49,721 bases of DNA from an uncultured bacterium (GTDB lineage Bacteria; Patescibacteriota; Patescibacteriia; Patescibacteriales; SZUA-104): NCBI GenBank assembly GCA_913009695.1, contig CAJVWV010000007.1:1-49721 (forward strand), written 5' to 3'. A program made the position numbers and the translations under genes. The notes under the pieces were generated by a model, which worked only from the letters and a program-made list of their open reading frames with translations, was not told the origin of the DNA and made no database searches. Below, one piece after another: positions 23,357 to 31,242 of the stretch. How positions within the stretch are numbered: position 1 is the stretch's first letter; the number at the start of each line of letters is the position of its first letter.

Positions 23357-24775
23357 ATGATTAAAACAAACAAAAAGTTTCCTTCTGTGGTAATATTCGG
23401 CCGTACTAATGTCGGAAAATCTACCCTGTTTAATAAATTAACTGAAAAAAATCAGGCGTTAGTTTCTAAAATTGAAGGCACTACACGAGACAGCAATATT
23501 GGACAGGTTAACTGGGGGGGAAAATCATTTGAACTGATTGACACCGGCGGTATTATAGATTTAAAATATTTAATAGGTGAAAAAACTAAGACCGACGATA
23601 TAGAAGCAAATGTCCAAAAGCAAGCTCGCAAAATGATAAAACAAGCTGATTTAGTTTTATTTATGGTTGACGCGATTTCCGGGCCGCTTTCGCAAGATAA
23701 ACAGATGATACTACTCATTAAGAAAATGCTACCTACAACAAAAAACGTCATCCTTGTTGTAAATAAAGTTGATAACCAAAAAATAAGAAAAGAATTAGCA
23801 GAATTCCATAAATTAGCTCTTGGCGAACTAGCCCCTATTTCAGCCTCTTCAGGCTCAGGCACGGGAGATCTATTAGACATAATAGTTAAACAATTACCCG
23901 GTAAAAAACAAATTACCGGCTACCAGTTACCGGTTGCCAGCTCCATTGATGTTTGTATATTGGGCCAGCCTAATGTCGGAAAATCCAGCTTGCTTAATTC
24001 AATTTTAGGCGAAGAACGAGTCATAGTAAGTCCTATCCCGCATACTACAAGAGAACCACAAGACACAATAATAAATTATAAAAAACAAACCGTAAAATTA
24101 GTTGATACTGCCGGTATAAGCAAGAGAGGGAAACAAACAGCCTATAAAAAAAAGGAGAAAAAATACGCCCTTGAAAAAATGGGAATTGCCAAATCTTTAA
24201 AATCTTTGGATAAATCAGATATCGCCCTTATGATGGTTGATATTAGCCAACCTATTACTAGACAAGATTTAAAAATTATTGAAGAAATAATTGACCGAAA
24301 AAAAAGTTTAATTATTATAGCGAATAAATGGGACGCAGTTGAAGAAAGAAATACCAAAGAATATACTCAGTATTTAAAAGATAAGTTTCCGTTTGCTCTT
24401 TGGGCTCCGATTCAATTTACTTCCGCTTTAACGGGCGAAAAAATAAAAAAAATTATGGATTTAATTTTAGATATAAGCGAGCAAAGAAAAAAAGAAATAA
24501 CCGATTCTCAGCTTAATACCTTTTTAATGCGTATTGTAAAAATTCATAAACCCTCAAAAGGCAAAGGAACCAAGCGACCGCATATACATAAATTTCAACA
24601 GGTTAAATCTGATCCGCCCGTTTTTGAGCTCCGCATTGGCGCTAAAGACGATTTACATTTTTCCTATGTCCGTTTTATTGAAAACCGATTAAGAGATAAG
24701 TTTGGCTTTCTTGGAACTCCTATTACAATATACGTAGTTAAAAATAAAACAATTCATGGCAAACATGAAAAATAA
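23357..24775 (+). CDS. der: Ribosome biogenesis GTPase Der (EngA)
   Basis: 472 residues, two tandem Era-type G domains and a KH-like C-terminal domain. Domain 1: GRTNVGKST (G1), DTGG (G3), NKVD (G4). Domain 2: GQPNVGKSS, DTAG, NKWD. Needed for late 50S assembly. The linker between the G domains contains KKQITGYQLPVASS, whose DNA (TACCGGCTACCAGTTACCGG) looks like one of the dispersed repeats and may be an in-frame insertion. No Shine-Dalgarno near ATG 23357. Overlap-free junction with pth. Confidence 0.95.
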   Translation: MIKTNKKFPSVVIFGRTNVGKSTLFNKLTEKNQALVSKIEGTTRDSNIGQVNWGGKSFELIDTGGIIDLKYLIGEKTKTDDIEANVQKQARKMIKQADLVLFMVDAISGPLSQDKQMILLIKKMLPTTKNVILVVNKVDNQKIRKELAEFHKLALGELAPISASSGSGTGDLLDIIVKQLPGKKQITGYQLPVASSIDVCILGQPNVGKSSLLNSILGEERVIVSPIPHTTREPQDTIINYKKQTVKLVDTAGISKRGKQTAYKKKEKKYALEKMGIAKSLKSLDKSDIALMMVDISQPITRQDLKIIEEIIDRKKSLIIIANKWDAVEERNTKEYTQYLKDKFPFALWAPIQFTSALTGEKIKKIMDLILDISEQRKKEITDSQLNTFLMRIVKIHKPSKGKGTKRPHIHKFQQVKSDPPVFELRIGAKDDLHFSYVRFIENRLRDKFGFLGTPITIYVVKNKTIHGKHEK

Positions 24776-24776
24776 T

Positions 24777-25373
24777 ATGAAAATAATAACAGGCCTGGGC
24801 AACCCAGGAGAAAAATATAAAAAAACACGACACAATTCCGGCTTTATGACTGTTGATGCTTTAGCGGAACAGCTGGGTTTGACTTGGGAAAAAAATAAAA
24901 AATTTAACGCGGAGATTGCTAAACCAAAGAGATCCAATCTCCAAATTGGCAAAAGCCAATTTGGAGATTGGATCTCTGACACCATTTTAATAAAACCCAT
25001 GACCTACATGAATAATTCCGGTCAAGCGGTTCAGGCTGTTTTATCTTATTATAAATTGCTCCCTAAAAAACTGGGATTGATAAAACAGAAAGATAGCGAC
25101 TTATCAGAAATATTAACTGTTATCCACGACGATATTGATATTGAACTGGGAAAATATAAAATTTCAACGGATTCTAGAAGCGCCGGACATAACGGCGTCC
25201 AATCAATAATTAACCATCTTAAAACTAAAAATTTTAAACGCATTAGAATTGGCGTTAGAACTGAATTAATAAATAAAATGCCCGCTGACAAATTCGTTTT
25301 GCAGAACTTTAAAGAGGAAGAATTAAAAATTATTAGCGACTTAATTCCGGAGATAGTTAGTAAATTAAAATAA
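24777..25373 (+). CDS. pth: Peptidyl-tRNA hydrolase with palindromic insertion
   Basis: 198 residues from ATG 24777 (MKIITGLGNPGEKY is the family start). Recycles peptidyl-tRNA. Active-site residues are present: N in GLGNPG, H in TRHNSG, N in KPMTYMNNSG, and HDDIDIELGKYK with GHNGVQSI. Between NAEIAKPK and TILIKPMTY about 18 residues (RSNLQIGKSQFGDWISD) are added that the family lacks; they are encoded by a perfect 50-bp palindrome, so the enzyme carries an in-frame mobile repeat in a surface loop. One nt after der. Confidence 0.93.
   Translation: MKIITGLGNPGEKYKKTRHNSGFMTVDALAEQLGLTWEKNKKFNAEIAKPKRSNLQIGKSQFGDWISDTILIKPMTYMNNSGQAVQAVLSYYKLLPKKLGLIKQKDSDLSEILTVIHDDIDIELGKYKISTDSRSAGHNGVQSIINHLKTKNFKRIRIGVRTELINKMPADKFVLQNFKEEELKIISDLIPEIVSKLK
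24928..24977 (+). repeat. Perfect 23-bp inverted repeat inside pth
   Basis: Arm AGAGATCCAATCTCC... (24928-24950), loop AAAA (24951-24954), exact complement (24955-24977). Short forms of the same arm occur at 39659-39673 and 39739-39753. Length 50 would shift the frame, so flanking bases must also have been added to keep pth in frame. Confidence 0.9.
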
Positions 25374-25453
25374 ATTTTTCTTTGTCGTCCTATAGATGTT
25401 AGGTAATTCGTTGATAGCTTCTATAAAAAAGTTGCTGTAATTCACGTCCTCTA

Positions 25454-25668
25454 GCCCTCACCCGCCATCGCTTCGCTCGGCACCCTCTCCCACAGCAAGC
25501 TGCGGGAGAGGGATTATGTTTAAATATTTTTTTACATACAAAAGAAAATGTCTTTGTAGTATTGTGTTATACTAATATTTTATTAAGCACCAAACTTTTA
25601 AAACCAGACCCTCTCCCGCTCCAAAGGAGCGGGAGAGGGTGCCGAGCGAAGCGATGGCGGGTGAGGGC
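25454..25668. repeat. Inverted pair of a 38-nt GC-rich repeat
   Basis: Arms 25454-25491 and 25631-25668 are exact reverse complements, starting GCCCTCACCCGCCATCGCTT. Each arm is followed by its own short hairpin (CTCTCCC...GGGAGAG). About 140 nt of AT-rich DNA lie between. Related GAGAGGG/CCCTCTCCC elements are at 32160-32220 and 32328-32380. No gene lies in this 375-nt gap. Confidence 0.85.
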
Positions 25669-25748
25669 TTAACAGGGATGACAAAAAGAGAGATAGGGAA
25701 AATAAAAAAGAGTGGCGAACAAACAACCACTCTTGTGTTTTTTAAATT

Positions 25749-25827
25749 TGGAGCGGGCGACAGGACTTGAACCTGCGTCCTTCTTCTCATCACAGCAGAA
25801 GACGCTCTACCACTGAGCTACACCCGC
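25749..25827 (-). tRNA. tRNA with Gly-like acceptor and an unusual anticodon arm
   Basis: GCGGGTG/CGCCCGC acceptor, U73 and encoded CCA, D arm GCTC-AGTGGTA-GAGC and T arm GCAGG-TTCAAGT-CCTGT are all normal. Between them lie 27 nt instead of ~23. The best fold is a lengthened anticodon stem, TCTTCT/AGAAGA, closed by a G-G mismatch around the loop CTGTGAT, which reads anticodon GTG (His). Yet G1-C72, C2-G71, G3-C70 and U73 are Gly-type identity features, and the G-1:C73 pair of tRNA-His is absent. Identity is therefore open; it may be an altered tRNA-Gly or an unusual tRNA-His. Confidence 0.7.
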
Positions 25828-25897
25828 AAACCAAATTTTTATCAACTGCTTGTCCGCCTCTGGCGGAAGCTACACGCGCAATTTAAAAGATCAAAAT

Positions 25898-25986
25898 ATA
25901 ATGAAGGGAAGGGAATCGTATTAACTCATATAACGATACGGGTCGTTAATCCGCTTTCTTCCCTATATCTCCTGCCCATTCATTAT
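25898..25986. ncRNA. Structured spacer between two tRNAs
   Basis: Ends pair as ATAATGAA/TTCATTAT, with inner GGGAAG/CTTCCC and a centre that can fold two ways (ATCGT/ACGAT or ATTAAC/GTTAAT). On the minus strand it lies between tRNA-Pro and the next tRNA. It could be a processing spacer or a small RNA. Confidence 0.4.
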
Positions 25987-25999
25987 AAAAATTAATTAT

Positions 26000-26076
26000 T
26001 GGTCGGGACGGAGGGATTTGAACCCTCGACCTCCGAGCCCCTAACTCAGCGCGCTGCCATACTGCGCCACGCCCCG
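26000..26076 (-). tRNA. tRNA-Pro (anticodon AGG)
   Basis: Acceptor CGGGGCG/CGTCCCG with A73 and encoded CCA; D arm GCGC/GCGC; anticodon stem CTGAG/CTCGG with loop TTAGGGG, so positions 34-36 read AGG; T arm GAGGG-TTCAAAT-CCCTC. Pro anticodons in bacteria usually start with G, T or C; A34 is uncommon and would imply inosine or an expanded decoding. Confidence 0.88.
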
Positions 26077-26144
26077 AAACCAATAATCACATTATTTATT
26101 CGCATGTCCCGCATTCGTAGCGGCTGGTCGCCACAGGCGATAAC

Positions 26145-26257
26145 AAATAATATTCAAAATTCCGCCTAGCAGCCAAGAAAAATCTTATTTAAGAATCCAA
26201 CTTCAAAGGAGGGTAAGAAGCTTTCATCACTACTAGGCAGAATTTTGAATATTATTT
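26145..26257. ncRNA. 113-nt long-hairpin element
   Basis: Perfect 18-bp closing stem AAATAATATTCAAAATTC (26145-26162) / its complement (26240-26257), extended by CCTAG/CTAGG. The apical ~60 nt contain AAAGGAGGGTAAGAAG on the plus strand. No ORF. It is either a stable RNA or a foldback element upstream (minus strand) of tRNA-Pro. Confidence 0.5.
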
Positions 26258-26288
26258 AAAATTTGAAATTTCAACAATAGTGTCCAAA

Positions 26289-26429
26289 TTACTACCTGCT
26301 TTTTGAAGACATTTAATTGATAAATAAAAAAGGAGGAGGATTCCACTTATAATTAAAAACTCCTCAAGCAAGTAGTAAGCTGAACGCTATTACGATATAT
26401 AACCTTACCAAAATATTAAAAAATGTCAA
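26289..26429 (-). promoter_or_regulatory. Promoter, terminator-like hairpin and long-range pairing upstream of the tRNAs
   Basis: Minus strand promoter TTGACA (26429-26424), 16-nt spacer, TAAGGT (26407-26402). Downstream: CTTGAGGAG...CTCCTCC followed by seven T (about 26365-26322), an intrinsic-terminator shape. TTACTACTTGCTT (26378-26366), next to that stem, pairs over 12 of 13 with AAGCAGGTAGTAA (26301-26289) beyond it. Possible leader with alternative folds for the tRNA/structured-RNA transcript. Confidence 0.45.
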
Positions 26430-26459
26430 GGGTCTACAACGATTTTATTAAAAATTAGG

Positions 26460-26497
26460 CAAAATCCCCCAACCCCCTTTATTAAAGGGGGAGAAAA
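26460..26497. repeat. CCCCCTTT/AAAGGGGG palindromic repeat before dprA
   Basis: AATCCCCCAACCCCCTTT, ATT, AAAGGGGGAG: a copy of the same repeat family that lies inside ahcY and the PfkB gene. Confidence 0.75.
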
Positions 26498-26513
26498 AGG
26501 ATTAAATTTCATC

Positions 26514-27611
26514 ATGAATAATAATGATTTAAAATATTTAATTGGCTTGAGCCACTTCCCCAAATTCGGTCCTATTCGGATGCAAAAATTAAAAAAACGC
26601 TTTTCCGTCTTTGAAAATGCTTTTAAGGCCAGTTTAAACGAATTAATTAAAGCTGGAATTGAAGAAAATGTCGCGCAAGAATTTATTGCAACCAGAGACA
26701 ACATCAATCCGGATGAAATACTGGAAAAGCTTGAAAAAGAAAATATTAAAGCTGTTTCCTTGGGCGATAAAAAATATCCAAAACTTCTTAAAGAAATATA
26801 TAACCCTCCGCATCTTATATATTATAAAGGAAAGCTTAATGAAAATAATGAATTTAATATCGCGGTTGTGGGGTCAAGAAAATTCACTAGTTACGGAAAA
26901 ATGACTGTTGAACGTATTGCGGAAGATTTAGCTCGGAACAATTTAACCGTTGTTAGCGGACTAGCGCTAGGTATTGACGCTCTTGCGCACGGAGCGGTAT
27001 TAAAGGCTAACGGGCGGGCAATAGCAGTTTTAGGTTCAGGATTAGACAAACAAAATATTTATCCATCATCAAACCGCTATCTATCCGATAAAATTATTGA
27101 TTCTGGCGGAGTATTAATCTCGGAATTTCCGATCGGCACGCCCCCATTAAGACATCACTTCCCACAAAGAAATCGCATCATCTCTGGTCTTTCTTTGGGT
27201 ACATTAGTAATTGAAGCTGCCATAAAGTCGGGCGCGCTTATAACCGCCCAATACGCCTTAGAACAAAATCGTGAAGTTTTCGCGGTACCGGGAAGCATAC
27301 ATTCCCCCACCTCCCAAGGAACAAATGATCTAATTAAAAAAGGAGCGCGAGTAGTTACCAGCGCTAATGACATTATTGAAACTCTTGATTTAGCTCAAAT
27401 TACTACCTATATTGATAATAAAGAAATAATCCCTGAAACCCCGGAAGAAGAAAAACTATTAAGCCATCTTACGAAAGAACCAACGCATATTAATGACCTT
27501 ATCCGCTTGACAAAACTTGACACAAATATTATAAATAGTACACTAACTATTATGGAAATGAAAGGAATAGTGAAAAATCTAGGGGGCATGCAATATGTTC
27601 TTGCAAGATAA
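26514..27611 (+). CDS. dprA: DNA processing protein DprA (Smf)
   Basis: 365 residues. N-terminal helix-hairpin-helix/SAM-like region (1-90), Rossmann-like DprA core with VVGSRKFTSYG, VVSGLALGIDALAH, GSGLDKQNIYPSSN, SEFPIGTPPLRHHFPQRNRIISGLS and GSIHSPTSQGTNDLI, then a C-terminal winged-helix domain (EKLLSHLTKEP...). DprA loads RecA on incoming single-stranded DNA in natural transformation. Together with ComF this supports competence in this organism. No clear Shine-Dalgarno. Confidence 0.96.
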   Translation: MNNNDLKYLIGLSHFPKFGPIRMQKLKKRFSVFENAFKASLNELIKAGIEENVAQEFIATRDNINPDEILEKLEKENIKAVSLGDKKYPKLLKEIYNPPHLIYYKGKLNENNEFNIAVVGSRKFTSYGKMTVERIAEDLARNNLTVVSGLALGIDALAHGAVLKANGRAIAVLGSGLDKQNIYPSSNRYLSDKIIDSGGVLISEFPIGTPPLRHHFPQRNRIISGLSLGTLVIEAAIKSGALITAQYALEQNREVFAVPGSIHSPTSQGTNDLIKKGARVVTSANDIIETLDLAQITTYIDNKEIIPETPEEEKLLSHLTKEPTHINDLIRLTKLDTNIINSTLTIMEMKGIVKNLGGMQYVLAR

Positions 27612-27751
27612 TGTAAATTAAAAAAATAAAAGTTTTAAAATTTAAAAGTTCAAATGCCAAATCAAATCCAAAATCCAAATTATTTATTTAAGCATTTTAT
27701 CATTTGAACTTGATTTGACATTAGGATTTTGTCATTAGACATTATAAACTT
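27612..27751. repeat. Inverted repeat-rich spacer between dprA and topA
   Basis: Contains TTCAAATGCCAAATCAAATCC and an inverted copy-like CATTTGAACTTGATTTGACATTAGGATTTTG, a dispersed-repeat signature; no ORF. Confidence 0.55.
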
Positions 27752-30007
27752 ATGAATTTAATAATTGTAGAAAGTCCAACAAAAGCAAAAACAATAGCTA
27801 AGTTTGTCAGCAAAGACTATAAAATAGAGTCTTCTTTCGGGCATATTCGAGATTTGCCTAAAAGCAAAATGGGTATTGATATTGAAAATAATTTTGAGCC
27901 GGAATATGTAATTCCTGATAAAGCGCGAAAAGCTGTAGCTAATTTAAAAAAATTAGCAGCTAAGGCCGACAAGGTTATTCTTGCTTCTGATGAAGACCGC
28001 GAAGGAGAGGCTATCGCTTGGCACATAGTTAAAGCGCTTAAATTAGACGACAAAAAAACAGAAAGAATAGCATTTCACGAAATTACTAAAACTGCAATTT
28101 TAAAAGCGTTGGAAAATCCTCACAAAATCAACATGAAGATGGTTGATGCCCAGCAGGCAAGAAGAATTTTAGACCGATTAGTCGGCTATGAACTATCTCC
28201 TTTTTTATGGGAAAAAGTAGCCAGAGGACTATCAGCCGGAAGAGTACAAAGCGTTGCCGTTAGATTAATTGTTGAAAGAGAAAAAGAAATTAAAAAATTT
28301 AAAGTTGATGAATATTGGAGCATAGTCGCTTCGCTCCAGACTCAAGACAACAGACAACAGACAACAGAATTTGACGCAAAACTAAATAAAGTAGACGGCA
28401 AGACGATTGATAAACTTGGAATAAAAAATAAGGATGAATCTGATAAGATTTTAGCCGAGCTTAAAGAATCTAATTATGTAATCACTGACGTTAAACAAAA
28501 AGAAGGAAAAAAGAATACACCAAAACCGTTTACAACCTCTACTTTACAGCAAACCGCTAATCGCTGGCTTGGGTTTAGCGCTAAGCAGACTATGATGCTG
28601 GCGCAAAGGCTATATGAAGTTGGGTTGATTACATACATGCGTACCGATTCTTTAAATTTAGCTAATAGCTTTTTAAAGGACGCGAGCGAGTATTTAAATA
28701 GCAGCTTAGGAAAAGAATATGCCTTAGATCAACCAAGAATTTTTAAAACTAAATCTAAGGGCGCGCAGGAAGCGCATGAGGCAATTAGGCCGACCGATGC
28801 CAATAAAACGCCTGAAACAGCAAAAATAACGGATGAGAGACAAGCTAGATTATATAAATTAATTTGGCAAAGAGCTTTAGCTTCTCAGATGCCGGAAGCG
28901 ATTGTTAGCAACACCACAATAGATATAGACGCCCTACTTCGCCAAGGCTCCGAAGGGCAGACCCAAAATAAAAAATATCAATTTAGAAGCACCGGACAGG
29001 TTATAAAATTTGATGGTTATTTAAAAATTTATCCTGAAAAAAGTAAAGAACTGGTTTTGCCGGAAGTGAAAAAGCAAAAAAAGCTAGATCTTATTAAACT
29101 AAATCCTGAGCAACATTTTACAAAACCGCCGGCAAGATATTCCGATGCCGGACTGGTTAAAATTTTAGAAAAATATGGAATAGGACGACCTTCAACTTAC
29201 GCTCCTACAATATCTACTATTATTGCGAGAAATTACGTAAATAGAGATGATAATAAAAAGCTCGCGCCAACCGATATCGCTTTTGTTGTAATTAAACTTT
29301 TAGTAGAACATTTTAAAGAAATTGTTGACTATGAATTTACCGCGCAGATGGAAGACAACTTAGATAGCATTTCTCATGGCAAAAAAAAATGGCAACCGGT
29401 TATTGGGGATTTTTATCATCCGTTCCACAAAAATTTAGAAGATAAATATAATAAAATAAATAAAGAAGATATTATGCCTGAAGAAAAATCAAACGAAAAA
29501 TGCGACAAATGCGAATCGCCAATGATAATTAAAACCGGACGCTACGGAAAATTTTTAGCCTGTAGCGGTTATCCTGATTGTAAAAACATAAAATCAATGC
29601 CGGGGCAAGGAAATAAAAACGGTGGAGACGATAAAAAAATTAAAGAGCTGGAAAAAAAATATAAGGACGAAAAATGCGACAAATGCGGCGAACCAATGGC
29701 CGTCAAAAACGGAAGATACGGAGCGTTCTTAGGGTGTTCAAGTTATCCAGATTGTAAAACTATTAAAAATATAGGTGAAGGAAGCGGAGGAACGGGAATT
29801 AAATGCCCTAAATGTGGTAAAGGAGAAATAGTTCAAAAAAGAAGTAAGCGCGGAGCATTCTACGCCTGTAATCAATATCCTGATTGTAAAAACGCTTATT
29901 GGTCTAAACCAACCGGAGATAAATGTCCCGATTGCGAAGCCTTGCTGATTCACGGAAAAGATGATACAGTGGTTTGCAGCGCGAAAGGCTGCGGATACAC
30001 GAAGTAA
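27752..30007 (+). CDS. topA: DNA topoisomerase I with four C-terminal zinc fingers
   Basis: 751 residues, type IA topoisomerase relaxing negative supercoils. TOPRIM ESPTKAKTIAKFV at the start and DEDREGEAIAWH; catalytic Tyr in GLITYMRTDSL; PARYSDAGLVKILEKYGIGRPSTYAP. From ~residue 585 four Cys4 fingers (CDKCESPM, CDKCGEPM, CPKCGKGE, CPDCEAL). Two segments look inserted by repeats: QTQDNRQQTT (~193-202; DNA CAGACAACAGACAACAG) and ALLRQGSEGQ (~393-402; DNA hairpin GCCCT...AGGGC). Core motifs are intact. Confidence 0.96.
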   Translation: MNLIIVESPTKAKTIAKFVSKDYKIESSFGHIRDLPKSKMGIDIENNFEPEYVIPDKARKAVANLKKLAAKADKVILASDEDREGEAIAWHIVKALKLDDKKTERIAFHEITKTAILKALENPHKINMKMVDAQQARRILDRLVGYELSPFLWEKVARGLSAGRVQSVAVRLIVEREKEIKKFKVDEYWSIVASLQTQDNRQQTTEFDAKLNKVDGKTIDKLGIKNKDESDKILAELKESNYVITDVKQKEGKKNTPKPFTTSTLQQTANRWLGFSAKQTMMLAQRLYEVGLITYMRTDSLNLANSFLKDASEYLNSSLGKEYALDQPRIFKTKSKGAQEAHEAIRPTDANKTPETAKITDERQARLYKLIWQRALASQMPEAIVSNTTIDIDALLRQGSEGQTQNKKYQFRSTGQVIKFDGYLKIYPEKSKELVLPEVKKQKKLDLIKLNPEQHFTKPPARYSDAGLVKILEKYGIGRPSTYAPTISTIIARNYVNRDDNKKLAPTDIAFVVIKLLVEHFKEIVDYEFTAQMEDNLDSISHGKKKWQPVIGDFYHPFHKNLEDKYNKINKEDIMPEEKSNEKCDKCESPMIIKTGRYGKFLACSGYPDCKNIKSMPGQGNKNGGDDKKIKELEKKYKDEKCDKCGEPMAVKNGRYGAFLGCSSYPDCKTIKNIGEGSGGTGIKCPKCGKGEIVQKRSKRGAFYACNQYPDCKNAYWSKPTGDKCPDCEALLIHGKDDTVVCSAKGCGYTK

Positions 30008-30077
30008 AATTACAAATTCTAATATCTAAATCCTAAATAAATTCAAAGCACAAATATTCAAAACTTAAAACAAATCC

Positions 30078-30172
30078 GCCGCGGCAGAATCTCTCCGCAG
30101 AGGATTCTGCCGGTATTCAAATATAATCTCGTTTAACCGGCAGAATCCCCTATCGGGAGATTCTGCCGCGGC
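30078..30172. repeat. Nested inverted repeats CGGCAGAATC/GATTCTGCCG
   Basis: Outer arms GCCGCGGCAGAATCTC (30078-30093) / complement (30157-30172); inner arms GGATTCTGCCGGT (30102-30114) / complement (30136-30148). Four related half-sites could form a cruciform or two hairpins. Typical of a small palindromic mobile repeat. Confidence 0.85.
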
Positions 30173-30189
30173 ATACTAAAATTATCACA

Positions 30190-30300
30190 AGGAAAAGTGC
30201 CAGAACGGTTTGCCCAGTCGCTCACGAGCGACGAGGTGAAAATAGGGCACTCTTGCCACCGCCGTTGGCGGGGTTCCCAATTTTATTTTAACAATTTGAT
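30190..30300 (+). ncRNA. Structured RNA candidate upstream of tRNA-Ser
   Basis: GC-rich island in AT-rich DNA: AGTGCC...GGCACT closes a domain with the hairpin TCGCTC-AC-GAGCGA, followed by CCGCC-GTT-GGCGG and a T-rich end (CCCAATTTTATTTT). No ORF. I compared it by eye with SRP RNA, tmRNA, RNase P RNA and common riboswitches and saw no convincing consensus match. Confidence 0.4.
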
Positions 30301-30313
30301 ATAAAAACAACAT

Positions 30314-30403
30314 GGAAGGGTGGCTGAGCGGTTGAAGGCGACAGTCTTGAAAACTGTTGTAGGTGAAAGCCTACCCAGGGTTCGAATCCCTGCCCTTCCG
30401 CCA
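30314..30403 (+). tRNA. tRNA-Ser (TGA)
   Basis: Class II tRNA with long variable arm (GTAGGTGAAAGCCTAC). Acceptor GGAAGGG/CCCTTCC, G73, encoded CCA; anticodon loop CTTGAAA reads TGA. T arm CAGGG-TTCGAAT-CCCTG. Confidence 0.97.
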
Positions 30404-30473
30404 TCGCTTCGCTGAAGCGAAGCTACGGCGCGACGAAGTCCGCCAGTAGCTTTGCGAAAGCGAGATACTAATT

Positions 30474-30707
30474 ATGCATTATGTGTATAGTTTACAATGT
30501 AAGGACGGTTATTATGTTGGATGCACAGACGATCTAAAAAAGAGAATGGAAAGACATCTAAATGGTTATGTGCCCGCCACGGTCAATCGTCGACCGCTTG
30601 AACTTAAATTTTATTTTGCAATCAAGGATAAATACAAAGCATTTGAATTTGAAAAATATCTAAAATCAGGATCCGGTAGGGCCTTTATAAATAAACATCT
30701 AATTTAA
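30474..30707 (+). CDS. GIY-YIG domain protein
   Basis: 77 residues. GIY-YIG nuclease fold in minimal form: HYVYSLQ (GIY strand), GYYVGCTDDLKKRMERH (YIG motif with the catalytic Arg) and FEFEKYLKSGSGRAFI (Glu). Stand-alone proteins of this type (UPF0213/YhbQ-like) are of unknown role, perhaps DNA repair or mobile-element derived. Sits behind tRNA-Ser after a palindromic repeat, with a strong bidirectional terminator downstream. Confidence 0.9.
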   Translation: MHYVYSLQCKDGYYVGCTDDLKKRMERHLNGYVPATVNRRPLELKFYFAIKDKYKAFEFEKYLKSGSGRAFINKHLI

Positions 30708-30717
30708 AAATTTGAAA

Positions 30718-30748
30718 GCCGGTACGAATAATCGTACCGGCTTTTTTT
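30718..30748. terminator. Strong bidirectional terminator
   Basis: GCCGGTACGA/TCGTACCGGC perfect 10-bp stem, ATAA loop, seven T on the plus side and a T-rich stretch on the minus side. Confidence 0.9.
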
Positions 30749-30774
30749 GGCTACATAATAGCTCTTCGTTGTAG

Positions 30775-30873
30775 CTATTCGATACCCTGTCCTTCACGGC
30801 CCACAGCGTCCGCATCCGTTCCCATTTTGTGATGATCAGTGCCCCCTTGGGTATTTCGCCTTATTTTGGTCAT
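30775..30873 (-). CDS. Possible 32-aa ORF in a GC-rich patch
   Basis: Starts MTKIRRNTQGGTDHHKMG and ends GREGQGIE. It lies in a locally GC-richer patch closed by ATACCC/GGGTAT and ends before the bidirectional terminator, so a small minus-strand transcript is plausible. No RBS or good promoter seen. It may instead be a structured RNA. Confidence 0.25.
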   Translation of the reverse strand: MTKIRRNTQGGTDHHKMGTDADAVGREGQGIE

Positions 30874-30879
30874 ATGATT

Positions 30880-31242
30880 TATGGAAGTTATTAATTAAAT
30901 AATCTTCCCACCATACCACGCGTGAACGAAATCCAAAAGGTAACCCTAATTGCTGCAATTGTAACAAAGTAAGTCAAAATAACCTCCATCGCCCTGCCAT
31001 GAATGGCCATCCAAAGGCGGACAGGCTGGGCTATTTTTTATTTTAAAGCCATATAAATATGGCTAATTAATGAAACGTTTAAAATAATATCCCAATTTAT
31101 TGGGATTAAAAAATTTAAACTTTAGCCAAGTCATTCATGGCTTGGCTCTTGGCTTGGCGAAAAATAACAAACCCGACTTGCTCGGGTTATTTTATTATGC
31201 TAAGATAATTTAAGTTCGTTTAACATTAAAAGGAGAGAAAAA
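30880..31242 (+). promoter_or_regulatory. Hairpin-rich leader region of the EPSP-like gene
   Basis: No convincing gene. Terminator-like hairpins: GCCCTGCC...GGCTGGGC with T-rich tail (about 30989-31040) and AACCCGA/TCGGGTT followed by TTATTTTATT (31170-31195), only ~48 nt before the next ATG. Also AGCCAT/ATGGCT, ATCCCAAT/ATTGGGAT and AGCCAAG/CTTGGCT. The terminator so close to the gene hints at attenuation, but I found no clear antiterminator. RBS AAAAGGAGAG precedes ATG 31243. Confidence 0.45.

Noticed and set aside
25572-25793. 73-residue minus-strand ORF over the repeat and tRNA
   Set aside because: It is the translated shadow of a GC-rich repeat and a tRNA gene.
31123-31197. Possible Trp leader MAWLLAW... 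upstream of the EPSP-like gene
   Set aside because: The ORF runs through the terminator hairpin instead of ending before it, I see no promoter at a fitting distance and no complementary antiterminator strand; only two Trp codons.
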